From the NCBI RefSeq assembly GCF_002019605.1, contig NZ_KV917368.1, positions 155,809 through 219,808 on the forward strand: DNA of 64,000 nucleotides. The letters run 5' to 3'. Source of the DNA: Alkalihalobacterium alkalinitrilicum. GTDB taxonomy: Bacteria > Bacillota > Bacilli > Bacillales > Bacillaceae_F. Each line of letters begins with the position of its first letter. Within the stretch, counting starts at the first letter, position 1. Positions 1 to 9,428 of this stretch are shown in pieces. The notes beneath the pieces were generated by a model. That model worked only from the letters and a program-made list of their open reading frames with translations, did no database searches and had not been told where the DNA came from. Both the position numbers and the translations under genes were made by a program.

Positions 1-735
1 ATAGCAGGCAGGGATATGAAGCAACCAACCGTTTGCTCTTTGTTTAGGTCTTGCTGAAACAAATTCTAACAAGTGATCTTCACCAATTCTTACATCGTTG
101 AGGATAAGATCATGACTTTCCGTTGCCCTCATGGCAATACTATCCCATGTTTCTTCAATCTGCACACCTAAAGTATCGCGTGGGATTAAAAACTCACCAA
201 CATCCTCAGTTTTGTCTATCGATGCCGACACTAAAAAGTAATCGAGTACAGGAGCCATCGTCGTAAAGGTCTTTCTCCCGCTAATTCGCCACTGATTTCC
301 TTCTTTATAAGCTGTTGTTTGCGGCTTGCCGCCACGAGTAGGTGAACCTGTTTGCGCTTCGCTAGCCGCACGGTTTAATAATGCATTATCATTTACTTTT
401 TTCATGATTTCGGCGTATTTTTCTTTTGACCACGGACGGGTTGTTGCTAAATCTAAAATAATTCCGACATGCCAACCGATCGAAAGGGCAGTTGGTCCAC
501 AGCCTTGAGCTAAACGCTCATGCAATAGGACAAATTCGTAAAGAGAAGCACCCTTGCCACCAAATTCAGTTGGTAGTGTTAAAGTTGTATAGCCGAATTT
601 TTTTAAGTCATTAATATTTTCAACGGGAAAAGAACCTTCTTGATCATATTTTTGGGCTCGTTTTGCAAAAACATCTGCTAATTTAGCAATTTCATTAAAT
701 TGTTGTTTTTGTTCTGTAGTTTTAAAAAATAGCAA
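1..735 (-). CDS. Acyl-CoA dehydrogenase family protein (partial, C-terminus beyond window)
   Basis: The first 245 codons of an acyl-CoA dehydrogenase-type flavoprotein, which would oxidise an acyl-CoA to the enoyl-CoA with FAD. The N-terminal helical domain contains the FGG and LPTEFGGKG-like segments, then the middle beta domain with W-R-I-S-G-R-K-T-F-T, and the fragment ends at the family motif HIPACY. I chose a TTG start at 735 because a GGAGG lies 8 bases upstream; the nearer ATG is in another frame and stops after five codons. The C-terminal helical domain with the catalytic base lies outside the window. It resembles B. subtilis YdbM by general appearance; the substrate cannot be read from this. 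Confidence 0.85.
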   Translation of the reverse strand, partial: MLFFKTTEQKQQFNEIAKLADVFAKRAQKYDQEGSFPVENINDLKKFGYTTLTLPTEFGGKGASLYEFVLLHERLAQGCGPTALSIGWHVGIILDLATTRPWSKEKYAEIMKKVNDNALLNRAASEAQTGSPTRGGKPQTTAYKEGNQWRISGRKTFTTMAPVLDYFLVSASIDKTEDVGEFLIPRDTLGVQIEETWDSIAMRATESHDLILNDVRIGEDHLLEFVSARPKQRANGWLLHIPACY

Positions 736-801
736 TCATACCGCCTCCAGTTCCTTACTTATTAACTACCACGAGATGGGTGAGATTGCAAACTTAAAGG
801 T

Positions 802-1314
802 TCATGAAACAATATTTGTGTTAACATTGTCTTGAATTTTTCCCCTTTTTCCATCTAAATAACGAACCCCTTCAATGAATAACCGAACGATCCAAAACGT
901 ACTAGAAAGGACCAATAGAGTATACAAGCTATTCCAGCCTTTACGGAACCGAACGAGATTAGTGTTTCTTTCAAGCCAGTGCTCAGCGATTGTCATCGGT
1001 ACACTAAATAAAAAGACACTTAACATTGTTTTTACTGGCTTCATTTTGTATGTGAATTGATTATATAGGACACAAGACAAAGGGAAGATAACATAAAGAA
1101 ATACAATATTTGAGTCAAACCAATTATTCATATATCGATTGGGATATTGCAAATATTTTTTCTTAATAACGGGTCCATCAATTAATGTAGAAATTAGCGT
1201 TTTAAATAAGTAAATGAGAAACCAATCCTTCAAGTCACCTTTTCGACGGAAAAAAAAAGCCAAACCACCGATTCCTAACATTGTTATTAAATTTAATATG
1301 TTTCTATCCTTCAT
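802..1314 (-). CDS. CBO0543-type small integral membrane protein
   Basis: A 170-residue hydrophobic protein with about four or five predicted membrane segments. It carries features I associate with the CBO0543 family of Bacillota: a YP-x-R motif near residue 55, FDSN, a FPLSCVLYNQ-like segment and a conserved WLERN region. Family function is unknown. The start has a strong GGAGGTGG ribosome binding site. It is followed on the same strand by the acyl-CoA dehydrogenase, with 66 bases between them and no obvious terminator, so cotranscription is possible. Confidence 0.7.
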   Translation of the reverse strand: MKDRNILNLITMLGIGGLAFFFRRKGDLKDWFLIYLFKTLISTLIDGPVIKKKYLQYPNRYMNNWFDSNIVFLYVIFPLSCVLYNQFTYKMKPVKTMLSVFLFSVPMTIAEHWLERNTNLVRFRKGWNSLYTLLVLSSTFWIVRLFIEGVRYLDGKRGKIQDNVNTNIVS

Positions 1315-1383
1315 ATGATATGACCACCTCCTTAATTATAAAATGTTCTTTTTTTATTAAAATTATGTTATTATCCAGCGCTC

Positions 1384-3093
1384 TCAACTAAAGTATTTCT
1401 TGGCTAATTTTTCTGCAGTACGTGTTGCTAAGGCCTGGGTTGTCAGAGTAGGATTCGGACCGCCGATGCCATTATAATGGACGCTATTATCAGCAATAAA
1501 AAGTCTTTTTACTTGGTAGGCTTCACATATATCATCTACAACAAAACCCATCCGCATCGTCGATTCAATATGGACAAACAAATGAGCAGGCCAATCTGTC
1601 CTATGAATTTGTTTGGCTCCTGCTTTTCGTAAAATATCTGCAGAGATTTTGACTAACTGATCTCTCTTTTTTGCATCTTCCTTACTTGGTGTATAGCGAA
1701 TAACAGGGATCGGACCATGCTCATCCTTCAAATTAAGGTCTAGTGTGACCCCGTTTCTTTTATGGGGCTGGTCATCAGTAAGGATCATGATACTTAACGT
1801 ATTTTGATAGTTTTCCATCCAGTTTTTGAGTTCATTACCGACGACTCGACCACGAACATCCCAAGGTTCAGGCTCTGATGGTCCCTGTTTAAAAGAATAG
1901 CCGCTTTGAGTAAAGCCAAAAGTTAATGATGCGAATAAACCAGGACTTACTCCAGACGGTTGAATACATCCTAGCCCAGGGTAATCTAACCTTGCTCCTG
2001 ATGTTGGTCCGACAAATGGGTTAATATGTTCTTGCCCTAAGATGCGCATGATGTCCTTCTCATCAAACACCCCTGTTACCCAATCCCAATAATGATGTGT
2101 CAATCCACGACCAACCCATGAATTATAGGGTAGATTGGAATTAAGCCAAAGTCTCGGTGATTCAATACAACCAGCTGCCATCACAATAACATTTGCAAAT
2201 AATTCCCCTGTTTCTCCTGTCCAAGTATCTTTGTATTCAACACCAATCGCTTGTCTGTCATCCTTTAATCCACTCGTCGTTAAAATTTTAGTGGTATATG
2301 TATTAGGGCGTATTTCTACATTTCCTGTTCGAAGGGCTAGTGGTACATAGCTAATATTTGTTGGTCGTTTCGCAACTTTATCAACGGAAGGGCCGTGTGG
2401 ACAGCCATTAATACAGTGACCACACAGAGTGCATCCTTCTATTTTTGATAACTCCTCTAAACTAAGGTCCGTGTCCATCAATCGTTCGTTTGGATGTAAA
2501 ATCGCATTCGGTTGAGGCCTGTAACCTGGAGTTGTAGGGTTTAACGTATCTATGAATGACCAACCTGCTTTTTTCGCACCGAAATAAAACATTTCTTCTT
2601 TTGAAGTAGTTGGTGCGGGTCGAACTGGTAATGTTGCCTCCACTTTTTCGTAATAAGGAATTAACTCCCGAAATGAGAGGGGCCAAATGTCGTCAATGGC
2701 TGTTGAATAGCCACGAGGTGAGTTGGCCCAATAATGCTGGGTTGTTCCCCCAACACCAGTTGATTGCCAAAGCTGCCCATGATTGGGGATAATACGCTGC
2801 CATGGAGAGCGACGGCGGTCGGCAGGTCCCCAGCGAAACCGTCCAGATATCGAATCATTCATCGTATGTTCAGTTTTTGTATATTGTTGACGTAACAGGC
2901 TAATATCCAAATCGTCTAGGCTAGAGCTACTAACAGGACCGCGTTCTTGATTTGGCCGACTCCACTTTTTATTTCCGTACCAAGGCCCTGCTTCAAGAAT
3001 AAGCAATTTAATTCCTAACTCACCTAATTCCTTGGCAGCAACAGCCCCGCCGCCACCAGCTCCAATTATAATTACATCTGCATCAAGGCTCAT
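1384..3093 (-). CDS. GMC family FAD oxidoreductase (gluconate dehydrogenase flavoprotein-like)
   Basis: A 569-residue glucose-methanol-choline family oxidoreductase. The N-terminal dinucleotide-binding GAGGGG lies at residues 11-16, with the acidic ribose-binding residue in ILEAGPW. A cysteine cluster CTLCGHCINGC sits in the middle, as in the gluconate 2-dehydrogenase/sorbosone-type branch of the family. The C-terminal FAD-binding GGPNPTLTTQALATR segment is present. It lies downstream of a gluconate 2-dehydrogenase subunit 3-like gene on the same strand, the usual partner of this branch. It probably oxidises an alcohol or sugar and passes electrons to the respiratory chain; the substrate is unknown. 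Confidence 0.88.
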   Translation of the reverse strand: MSLDADVIIIGAGGGGAVAAKELGELGIKLLILEAGPWYGNKKWSRPNQERGPVSSSSLDDLDISLLRQQYTKTEHTMNDSISGRFRWGPADRRRSPWQRIIPNHGQLWQSTGVGGTTQHYWANSPRGYSTAIDDIWPLSFRELIPYYEKVEATLPVRPAPTTSKEEMFYFGAKKAGWSFIDTLNPTTPGYRPQPNAILHPNERLMDTDLSLEELSKIEGCTLCGHCINGCPHGPSVDKVAKRPTNISYVPLALRTGNVEIRPNTYTTKILTTSGLKDDRQAIGVEYKDTWTGETGELFANVIVMAAGCIESPRLWLNSNLPYNSWVGRGLTHHYWDWVTGVFDEKDIMRILGQEHINPFVGPTSGARLDYPGLGCIQPSGVSPGLFASLTFGFTQSGYSFKQGPSEPEPWDVRGRVVGNELKNWMENYQNTLSIMILTDDQPHKRNGVTLDLNLKDEHGPIPVIRYTPSKEDAKKRDQLVKISADILRKAGAKQIHRTDWPAHLFVHIESTMRMGFVVDDICEAYQVKRLFIADNSVHYNGIGGPNPTLTTQALATRTAEKLAKKYFS

Positions 3094-3245
3094 TCTCTCA
3101 CTCCTTTTATCGTTTGATTATGAAAAAGAATATTGTTGATCATTATGATCTGGGCTCACCGTGTGAAAGGCTAGTTTCAATCTCCTTTCAATATACAGAA
3201 GATTAAAAATCTGAGTCCGAAATCAACAGTGAACATTAATAGAGC

Positions 3246-3986
3246 CTAATTTTTAAATTTTTTTACAAGAAATCCACGTAAGTCACGATAACCAAGAGCT
3301 GGACCTGGGTATTGAATCAGTTCCCAAGTAATATATGATCTATCTATTCTTCGCTCCTCTGGAAAAGCTAATCGTGTAGCTCCATAAGAAAACCATTCAG
3401 AATAGTAACCAAGCATTACTAATTGATGTAAGTTCGTAAAAGTAAATTTGACTAAACCAATGTTATTTCGATAGGTAGAAGGAAGGCTTTCTAAATCTAC
3501 TCGGCTATTTTCTAATAAGTGAATAGCTTCAAATCGATCAGCAAATGAAAGAGCCGCAAAGGGTCCGCCTTCTGGGAAATTGGAATAGTTTGGTGCTTCG
3601 CTTATATTACCTGAAAGTATCAACTGCAAAGCCGCTGCATCAAAGGTTTGAGCGGTTACATGAGATAACTGAATGTTTTTCAATCCCCATTCTTTTTGAA
3701 TTGAAAAGTTATGATCTAAAGACCATATGAGGAAATCATCTAGTCTTAAATCCAATGCCCCCAATGTGGATGGAATTACAGCATCCACAAATGCCATAAA
3801 GGTAGCTCGAGTATGAGGAATGCTATCTGTAGACATCATCTGTATCGGTAACTGTACTGTGTTGGTGGTCGATAAAGAAGAATGTTTTTTGGAAAAGGGA
3901 TGAGTCAATGTATGGTTAAATTCGTCAGAAAAGACACTGTTCTTGTGTTGAGTAGAACTCGAATCTTCTTCAGGTTTGTTCATCAT
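3246..3986 (-). CDS. Gluconate 2-dehydrogenase subunit 3 family protein
   Basis: A 246-residue protein whose C-terminal two thirds match the gluconate 2-dehydrogenase small-subunit family (TRATFMAFVDAVIPST start of domain, then the FLIWSLDH, FTNLHQLVMLGYYSEW and PGPALGYRD segments). The first ~50 residues are Ser/Thr/His-rich with no clear Tat or Sec signal. It is the upstream gene of a two-gene unit with the GMC oxidoreductase, 152 bases apart. Members are thought to partner, stabilise or help export the flavoprotein; that role is inferred from context. Confidence 0.85.
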   Translation of the reverse strand: MMNKPEEDSSSTQHKNSVFSDEFNHTLTHPFSKKHSSLSTTNTVQLPIQMMSTDSIPHTRATFMAFVDAVIPSTLGALDLRLDDFLIWSLDHNFSIQKEWGLKNIQLSHVTAQTFDAAALQLILSGNISEAPNYSNFPEGGPFAALSFADRFEAIHLLENSRVDLESLPSTYRNNIGLVKFTFTNLHQLVMLGYYSEWFSYGATRLAFPEERRIDRSYITWELIQYPGPALGYRDLRGFLVKKFKN

Positions 3987-4122
3987 ATTCTTCCTCTCTG
4001 AAAAATTAATTTAGAAAATTTAATTCTTACATAGAGTTCCCTTAATATGGGTTAAATATGAGGTGATCAAGTAAAGAGTCGTAGTAAAATTACTGAAGTA
4101 ATTAAAATATTTAAATGTATTG

Positions 4123-4322
4123 ATAAAGTGAAACTTCATACAGTGGGTGGGGGGCAAACACCCTCCGTAGTATGTTAGTTGGGGCCCTCACGACGTGGGT
4201 CACACAGACGTTGTCACAGGACGTGACGTTATTAGTCTGTGTTCATTTATGCATTTACTTAGTCTTTCTTGTTACCTCAAAGCCTTGAAGTGGGAGTCTT
4301 AGCGCCAGTTAAACGGGATAAA
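4123..4322 (-). repeat. bcr1-like modular hairpin element, copy 5 (inverted orientation)
   Basis: This 200-base stretch, read on the minus strand, follows the same plan as the copies at 20243, 22537, 30837 and 48955. It begins TTTATCCCG, continues through AACTGGC, GACTCCCACTTCAAGG, AATGAACACAGACT and GTGACCCAC blocks, and ends GAAGTTTCACTTTAT. ATAAA (the complement of TTTAT) is present at both ends, 4123-4127 and 4318-4322, which fits a 5-bp target duplication. It is the most diverged full-length copy. It fills most of the 500-base gap between the small-subunit gene and yfmM. Confidence 0.75.
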
Positions 4323-4335
4323 TCGATAATAAAAG

Positions 4336-4376
4336 CAAAAAAATAGGTATCTCAACCGAGTAGTTGAAACACCTAA
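4336..4376 (-). terminator. Intrinsic terminator of yfmM
   Basis: On the minus strand a stem AGGTGTTTCAAC / GTTGAGATACCT (one bulge) is followed by ATTTTTTT. It lies about 100 bases past the yfmM stop. Confidence 0.65.
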
Positions 4377-4472
4377 AGTCTTATATGTTATACACAAAAG
4401 TCGTCATGTAGATTATTATCAAATATTTAATAGTTTTAATTTACTAATTACAATATGAGTGCTTCAAAAAGA

Positions 4473-6029
4473 TTAAATAACCTTTGTTGTCCAAGACTCA
4501 CAATTCCATTTTTCAGTTACGATTTCATTATAAAATTCTGGTTCATGGCTAATGAGGAGAATACTACCTTTATATGCCTTTAAAGCACGTTTCAGTTCTT
4601 CTTTTGCATCCACATCAAGGTGGTTGGTAGGCTCATCGAGTACGAGAAGGTTTGTCTCGTTGTTAATCAATTTACAAAGCCTTACTTTTGCTTTTTCTCC
4701 ACCACTTAAAACCATAATTTTACTTTCGATATGCTTAGTTGTTAACCCGCATTTCGCAAGAGCCCCACGAACTTCTGCTTGGCTATAAGAAGGAAACTCT
4801 TTCCAAATTTCGTCAATACATGAATTTTGGTTAGCATCTTTTGCTTCTTGTTCAAAATAGCCGATATGAAGATAATCTCCACGTTCAACAGAGCCTGAGA
4901 TAGGTTTAATTTCACCTAAGATACTTCGTAATAATGTCGTTTTCCCGATCCCGTTCGCACCGTATAACGCGATTTTTTGACCGCGTTCCATGCGAAGGTT
5001 TAACGGTCTTGATAATGGTTCGTCATACCCGATGACAAGTTCTTTCGTTTCAAAAATTACTTTTCCAGAAGCGCGAGATTCTTTAAAGTTAAACTCTGGT
5101 TTCGGCTTTTCTCTGGCAAGTTCAATCACTTCCATTTTGTCGAGCTTTTTCTGACGAGACATCGCCATATTTCGCGTTGAAACACGAGCTTTATTTCTTG
5201 CGACAAAGTCTTTAAGCTCAGAGATTTCTTGTTGTTGTTTTTTATAAGCCGACTCTAATTGCTGCTTTTTCATTTCATGAACTTCAAGGAAGTGATCATA
5301 ATCACCGACATAACGATTTAACTCTTGGTTTTCCATATGATAGATAAGATTAATGACACTATTTAAAAATGGAATATCATGAGAGATTAAGATAAAAGCA
5401 TTTTCATACTCATTTAGATAGCGCTTTAACCATTCAATGTGTTGTTCATCTAAGTAGTTGGTCGGCTCGTCTAATAGTAAAATATCAGGCTTTTCTAGTA
5501 AAAGCTTGGCAAGCAAGACCTTCGTACGTTGACCACCACTTAAATCATCAACATCACGATCTAAACCAATATCAGTGAGTCCGAGACCACGGGCAATTTC
5601 TTCGACTTTAGCGTCGATCGTATAGAAATCATTATTTGTCAGTATGTCTTGAATCGTTCCTGTTTCTTCTAATAGTTTTTCTAGTTCCTCAGGAGAGACA
5701 TCGCTCATTTTATTAAAAAGGTCGTTCATTTGTGTCTCTAAATCAAACAAATATTGAAACGCACTTTTTAAAACGTCACGCATCGTCATTCCTTTTGAAA
5801 GAACGGTATGTTGATCTAAATAACCGACACGTACTCGTTTTGACCACTCGACTTTTCCTGCATCAGGTTGTAACTTGCCAGTAATAATATTCATAAACGT
5901 CGATTTACCTTCGCCGTTTGCACCAATCAGTCCAATATGTTCTCCCTTTAAAAGTCGGAAAGAAACATCATTAAAGATCGCACGGTCACCAAATCCGTGA
6001 CTTAAGTTTTTCACAGTTAATACACTCAT
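4473..6029 (-). CDS. yfmM: ABC-F family ATPase (ribosome-associated type), YfmM-like
   Basis: A 518-residue soluble ABC-F protein with two ABC domains and no membrane segments. Walker A GANGEGKS is at residues 36-43 with the first LSGGQ and LLLDEPTNYLD. An ABC-F linker rich in Lys, Gln and Arg spans roughly 235-320, followed by a second Walker A GANGIGKT near 355, LSGGEKAK and LVLDEPTNHLD. Length and sequence closely match B. subtilis YfmM as I remember it. ABC-F proteins act on the translating ribosome, some giving antibiotic resistance, but the role of YfmM is not established. Start at 6029 was chosen because AAAGG lies 9 bases upstream; an in-frame TTG three codons earlier overlaps that site. 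Confidence 0.85.
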   Translation of the reverse strand: MSVLTVKNLSHGFGDRAIFNDVSFRLLKGEHIGLIGANGEGKSTFMNIITGKLQPDAGKVEWSKRVRVGYLDQHTVLSKGMTMRDVLKSAFQYLFDLETQMNDLFNKMSDVSPEELEKLLEETGTIQDILTNNDFYTIDAKVEEIARGLGLTDIGLDRDVDDLSGGQRTKVLLAKLLLEKPDILLLDEPTNYLDEQHIEWLKRYLNEYENAFILISHDIPFLNSVINLIYHMENQELNRYVGDYDHFLEVHEMKKQQLESAYKKQQQEISELKDFVARNKARVSTRNMAMSRQKKLDKMEVIELAREKPKPEFNFKESRASGKVIFETKELVIGYDEPLSRPLNLRMERGQKIALYGANGIGKTTLLRSILGEIKPISGSVERGDYLHIGYFEQEAKDANQNSCIDEIWKEFPSYSQAEVRGALAKCGLTTKHIESKIMVLSGGEKAKVRLCKLINNETNLLVLDEPTNHLDVDAKEELKRALKAYKGSILLISHEPEFYNEIVTEKWNCESWTTKVI

Positions 6030-6421
6030 GAATGACAACCTTTCTTTCTATATGAATTATAGATTATGATTGATTTTTTTTTCACACTTTTCCTATTATA
6101 AAACGAATGAAGATATTTTAACATACTTAGTAAATATACATCATTACTTTTTGTAGGTAATATATGTATGGCTTTAAAATAATAACAAAAGTAATTTTTT
6201 TGTAAATGCGCAGGGTTTTTATAAAAAATAGAGAAATTATTAAATTTTATCTCGTGTTCCTCAATTACGCGCGTCTAGCCATCGTCACTAAAAGAGGGAA
6301 AGTGGGGATCTCTCAACTACCTCTCTACTATATTTTTTTTCTATCAATTTTACCTCACCATTTATTAAATTTAAATTTTCCTTTAAAATAAAAAAAGCAG
6401 TCGTATGGAAGGAGTTCGGTT
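6030..6421. other. Intergenic region between divergent yfmM and recQ
   Basis: About 390 bases of very AT-rich DNA separate two divergently transcribed genes. It must hold both promoters; on the minus strand TTTTATAAT near 6095-6105 is a possible -10 for yfmM. A short in-frame stretch at 6206-6391 has no ribosome binding site and looks non-coding. The recQ ribosome binding site GGAAGGAG is at 6407-6414. I see no riboswitch or other element. Confidence 0.4.
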
Positions 6422-8530
6422 ATGCAAACAAAAGCAGTTGAACTTTTAAAGCAGTATTTTGGCTATGAAGCGTTTCGTAAAGGTCAAAATGATATTGTGG
6501 AGAAAGTGTTAGAAGGCCAAAATACACTTGGAATTATGCCAACAGGTGGCGGGAAATCGATTTGTTATCAAGTTCCAGCCCTTATATATACAGGAGTTAC
6601 AATCGTCGTATCACCGCTCATTTCATTAATGAAAGATCAAGTAGACGGATTAAATCAATTAGGAATTTCAAGTACATACATTAATAGCTCCTTATCTACA
6701 AGTGAATTAAATGAACGCTTAGAAAATATGAGAAACGAAGAATATAAACTAATTTACGTTGCGCCAGAGCGTTTAGAGGATGTTCGTTTTTTTCGTCTAT
6801 TAAATGAATTGCCGATTACGCTCGTTGCAATCGATGAAGCTCACTGTCTTTCTCAATGGGGACACGATTTTCGTCCAAGTTATTTAAATATATCTACCCT
6901 CATTAGTAGATTACAAACGAATCCAATCGTTCTAGCATTAACGGCAACGGCAACGCCTCAAGTCAGAGAGGATATTTGTCGGCATTTAAATATTTCAGAT
7001 GAGAATACCATTGTGAATGGTGCACGGAGAGAGAACTTGGCGTTACAAGTGGTGAAAGGGCAAGATAAATTTTCATATGTATCACAGTACTTAAAAAGGA
7101 ATCAGGCTAGTTCTGGAATTATCTATGCTTCAACGAGAAAAGTAGTCGAGCAGTTGTATGAAAAATTAACGGAAAAAGGGATAGCGGTTGGAAAATATCA
7201 TGCGGGATTATCGGACGGGGAAAGAGCTCAGTATCAGGATGATTTTCTTCGTGACAACATCACGGTCATGATCGCAACGAATGCATTTGGCATGGGAATT
7301 GATAAATCAAATGTACGGTTCGTTCTCCATTACAATTTGCCGAGAAATATTGAATCTTACTATCAAGAAGCAGGAAGAGCTGGAAGAGACGGTGAGGAAA
7401 GTGAATGTGTACTTCTGTTTGCTCCTGATGATATACGTATTCAAAAGTTTTTAATTGAACAATCGGATATTGAAGAAACAAGAAAAACGAATGAATACAA
7501 AAAGTTACAGCAAATGGTCGATTATTGCCATACTGAGTCGTGTCTACAACAATATATTGGTGATTACTTTGATGACGAAGAGTTTGAAGCATGTGATAAG
7601 TGTACAAATTGTTTAGATGAAGGAGAAAATACGGATGTAACGAGAGAAGCACAAATGGTCTTTTCAACCATTAAAAGGATGAGAGAGAAGTTTGGGAAAA
7701 CGATCGTTGCTCAAGTATTAGTCGGGTCAGAAAGTAAAAAAGTAAAAGACTTTAAGCTAGATCAACTGACGACCTATGGTCTCCTGAAAACGTGGACAGG
7801 CAAAAGCGTCTCGCAATTTATTGATTACTTGACGGCAGAGCAATATTTAAAGCCATCAGAAGGAAATTTTCCAACGTTACGGTTAACAGAGAAAGCGGTA
7901 TCTGTTTTAAAAGGAGAAATCCAAGTATATCGTAAAGAAAAAATCGAAAGTATAACAATTGAAGCAAATGATGAAGTTTTCGAAAGTTTACGAAAGCTGC
8001 GTAAGGATATCGCTGATGAAGAGAAAGTACCGCCATATTTAATTTTCTCAGATAAAACATTACGTGAAATGAGCCGGACTATTCCGACCAGTACAGAGGA
8101 GTTATTAAAAGTTAATGGTGTCGGTCAACAAAAATTAGAGAAGTATGGGGCACAGTTTTTAGAAACGCTACTTCCTTTTCAAGAAAAAAGGGGAGAAATT
8201 ACTACATCGACGACAAAAAAGGGATCTTCGAAAATACCGAGTCATCATATAACATATGAAATGTATCAAGAAGGGCTTTCTGTAATAGAGTTGGCTGAAG
8301 GACGAGAGTGTTCACCGGAGACAATTCTCACGCATCTAGAAAAATGTCATGATGAGGGAAAAGACATCGACCTTAGGTCATTCGTAAACGCACATCATGA
8401 GCAGTTAATTGAAGAAGCAATTCAGACGATTGGAGCTGAACGGTTAAAACCGATCAAGGAAAGTTTACCAGAAGAAGTAACTTATTTTGAAATTCGTTAT
8501 GTAATTAATAAAAAAGTTATTCAAAATTAG
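6422..8530 (+). CDS. recQ: ATP-dependent DNA helicase RecQ
   Basis: A 702-residue 3'-5' DNA helicase of the RecQ family, acting in recombination and replication-fork repair. Walker A TGGGKS is at 41-46, DEAH at 138-141 with the aromatic-rich loop HCLSQWGHDF, and motif VI is EAGRAGRDG near 318. The RecQ zinc-binding cysteines lie near 370-405, an RQC winged helix follows, the HRDC domain is at about 515-585, and a C-terminal helix-turn-helix extension spans 605-700. The length fits the long RecQ form rather than B. subtilis RecS. The ATG has GGAAGGAG upstream. No terminator is evident downstream. Confidence 0.95.
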   Translation: MQTKAVELLKQYFGYEAFRKGQNDIVEKVLEGQNTLGIMPTGGGKSICYQVPALIYTGVTIVVSPLISLMKDQVDGLNQLGISSTYINSSLSTSELNERLENMRNEEYKLIYVAPERLEDVRFFRLLNELPITLVAIDEAHCLSQWGHDFRPSYLNISTLISRLQTNPIVLALTATATPQVREDICRHLNISDENTIVNGARRENLALQVVKGQDKFSYVSQYLKRNQASSGIIYASTRKVVEQLYEKLTEKGIAVGKYHAGLSDGERAQYQDDFLRDNITVMIATNAFGMGIDKSNVRFVLHYNLPRNIESYYQEAGRAGRDGEESECVLLFAPDDIRIQKFLIEQSDIEETRKTNEYKKLQQMVDYCHTESCLQQYIGDYFDDEEFEACDKCTNCLDEGENTDVTREAQMVFSTIKRMREKFGKTIVAQVLVGSESKKVKDFKLDQLTTYGLLKTWTGKSVSQFIDYLTAEQYLKPSEGNFPTLRLTEKAVSVLKGEIQVYRKEKIESITIEANDEVFESLRKLRKDIADEEKVPPYLIFSDKTLREMSRTIPTSTEELLKVNGVGQQKLEKYGAQFLETLLPFQEKRGEITTSTTKKGSSKIPSHHITYEMYQEGLSVIELAEGRECSPETILTHLEKCHDEGKDIDLRSFVNAHHEQLIEEAIQTIGAERLKPIKESLPEEVTYFEIRYVINKKVIQN

Positions 8531-8664
8531 GTCTAAGAGGGTGCGTAGAGGCTGTTTTTATATGTTTAAGTTTTTATTGTTAAACACCGAAAAATATATA
8601 AGGACTTGTGAGTTATTTTTCTTATATATCGTGTGGTGATGGGATTCTTACGCTTATAAAATAG

Positions 8665-9384
8665 TCTCTAATATATTTAAGTTTATTTTTAATGGTTTTG
8701 TGTGAAGGTATTTCGAGATTAATGCAACTAGATAAAAGTATGGCAGCAACTTTCAAAAATTCAATTGTATTAATTAATAGTGGGAATTTTGGTATTCCAG
8801 TTAGTCAACTTGTTTTTATGGGGAATCCTTTAGGTGTATCCATTCAAATGTTCGTTATGATCTTTCAAAATTTACTTACTTTTACATATGGTTTGTTTAA
8901 TTCGGTGGGAGTCGATCAAAAAAAGTTTAAAGCAATTGTCGAACTTTTTAAATTGCCCATTCTTTATGCTCTATTCATAGGATTGTTGTTAAACCTTTTA
9001 GAAATTAACATTCCTCCTTTTGTTTTTAATCCAATTTCAAATATAGCGAATGCATTTTTGGCGATTGCACTCATAACAATGGGAGCACAAGTAGCTTTAC
9101 TTAAAGTACATCATTTTTCATTTTTATTATTGATCAGTATTTGTGGACGATTAATTGTTTCGCCCATATTAGCATGGTGTGTCATATCTTTTTTAGGAAT
9201 AGAGGTTACCACTGCACAGGCGTTATTTATAGCTAGCTCATTTCCAACTTCAAGAAATAGTGCACTTTTTGCATTAGAATATAATAATCACCCAGATTAT
9301 GCAGCACAAGCGGTACTACTTACTACATTAGCAAGTAGTGTAACAGTTACTCTCGTTGTTTTTTTATCCAGGATCATTTTTTAG
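8665..9384 (+). pseudogene. AEC-family transporter, N-terminal part missing
   Basis: About 240 codons of an auxin-efflux-carrier-type permease. The characteristic GN-x-GIP motif lies early (GNFGIP) and the C-terminal half has five hydrophobic segments ending in a standard short tail. Intact AEC permeases have about 300 residues, and the GN-x-GIP motif normally follows 90-110 residues rather than about 40. The homologous frame opens directly after a TAG at 8662-8664, with no ribosome binding site before the first ATG at 8692. The 130 bases between recQ and this frame do not encode the missing segments in any frame. I infer a 5' deletion; a short expressed product from 8692 is possible but unlikely to transport. 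Confidence 0.7.
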
Positions 9385-9389
9385 ACAAA

Positions 9390-9424
9390 CAAAAAAACCT
9401 CTTCATTCATGAAGAGGTTTTTGT
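9390..9424. terminator. Bidirectional intrinsic terminator between AEC remnant and ydeB
   Basis: An A-tract, a perfect stem AACCTCTTC / GAAGAGGTT with a short loop, then a T-tract. It works in both directions between convergent genes. Confidence 0.85.
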
Positions 9425-9428
9425 TCGA

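Noticed and set aside
2135-2350. Plus-strand ORF inside the GMC gene
   Set aside because: Shadow frame of the well-supported minus-strand oxidoreductase.
6206-6391. 61-aa ORF between yfmM and recQ
   Set aside because: No ribosome binding site and no protein-like pattern in an AT-rich promoter region.
7266-7667. 133-aa antisense ORF opposite recQ
   Set aside because: Composition (His/Tyr/Leu-rich) is that of a complementary shadow; recQ is fully coding on the other strand.
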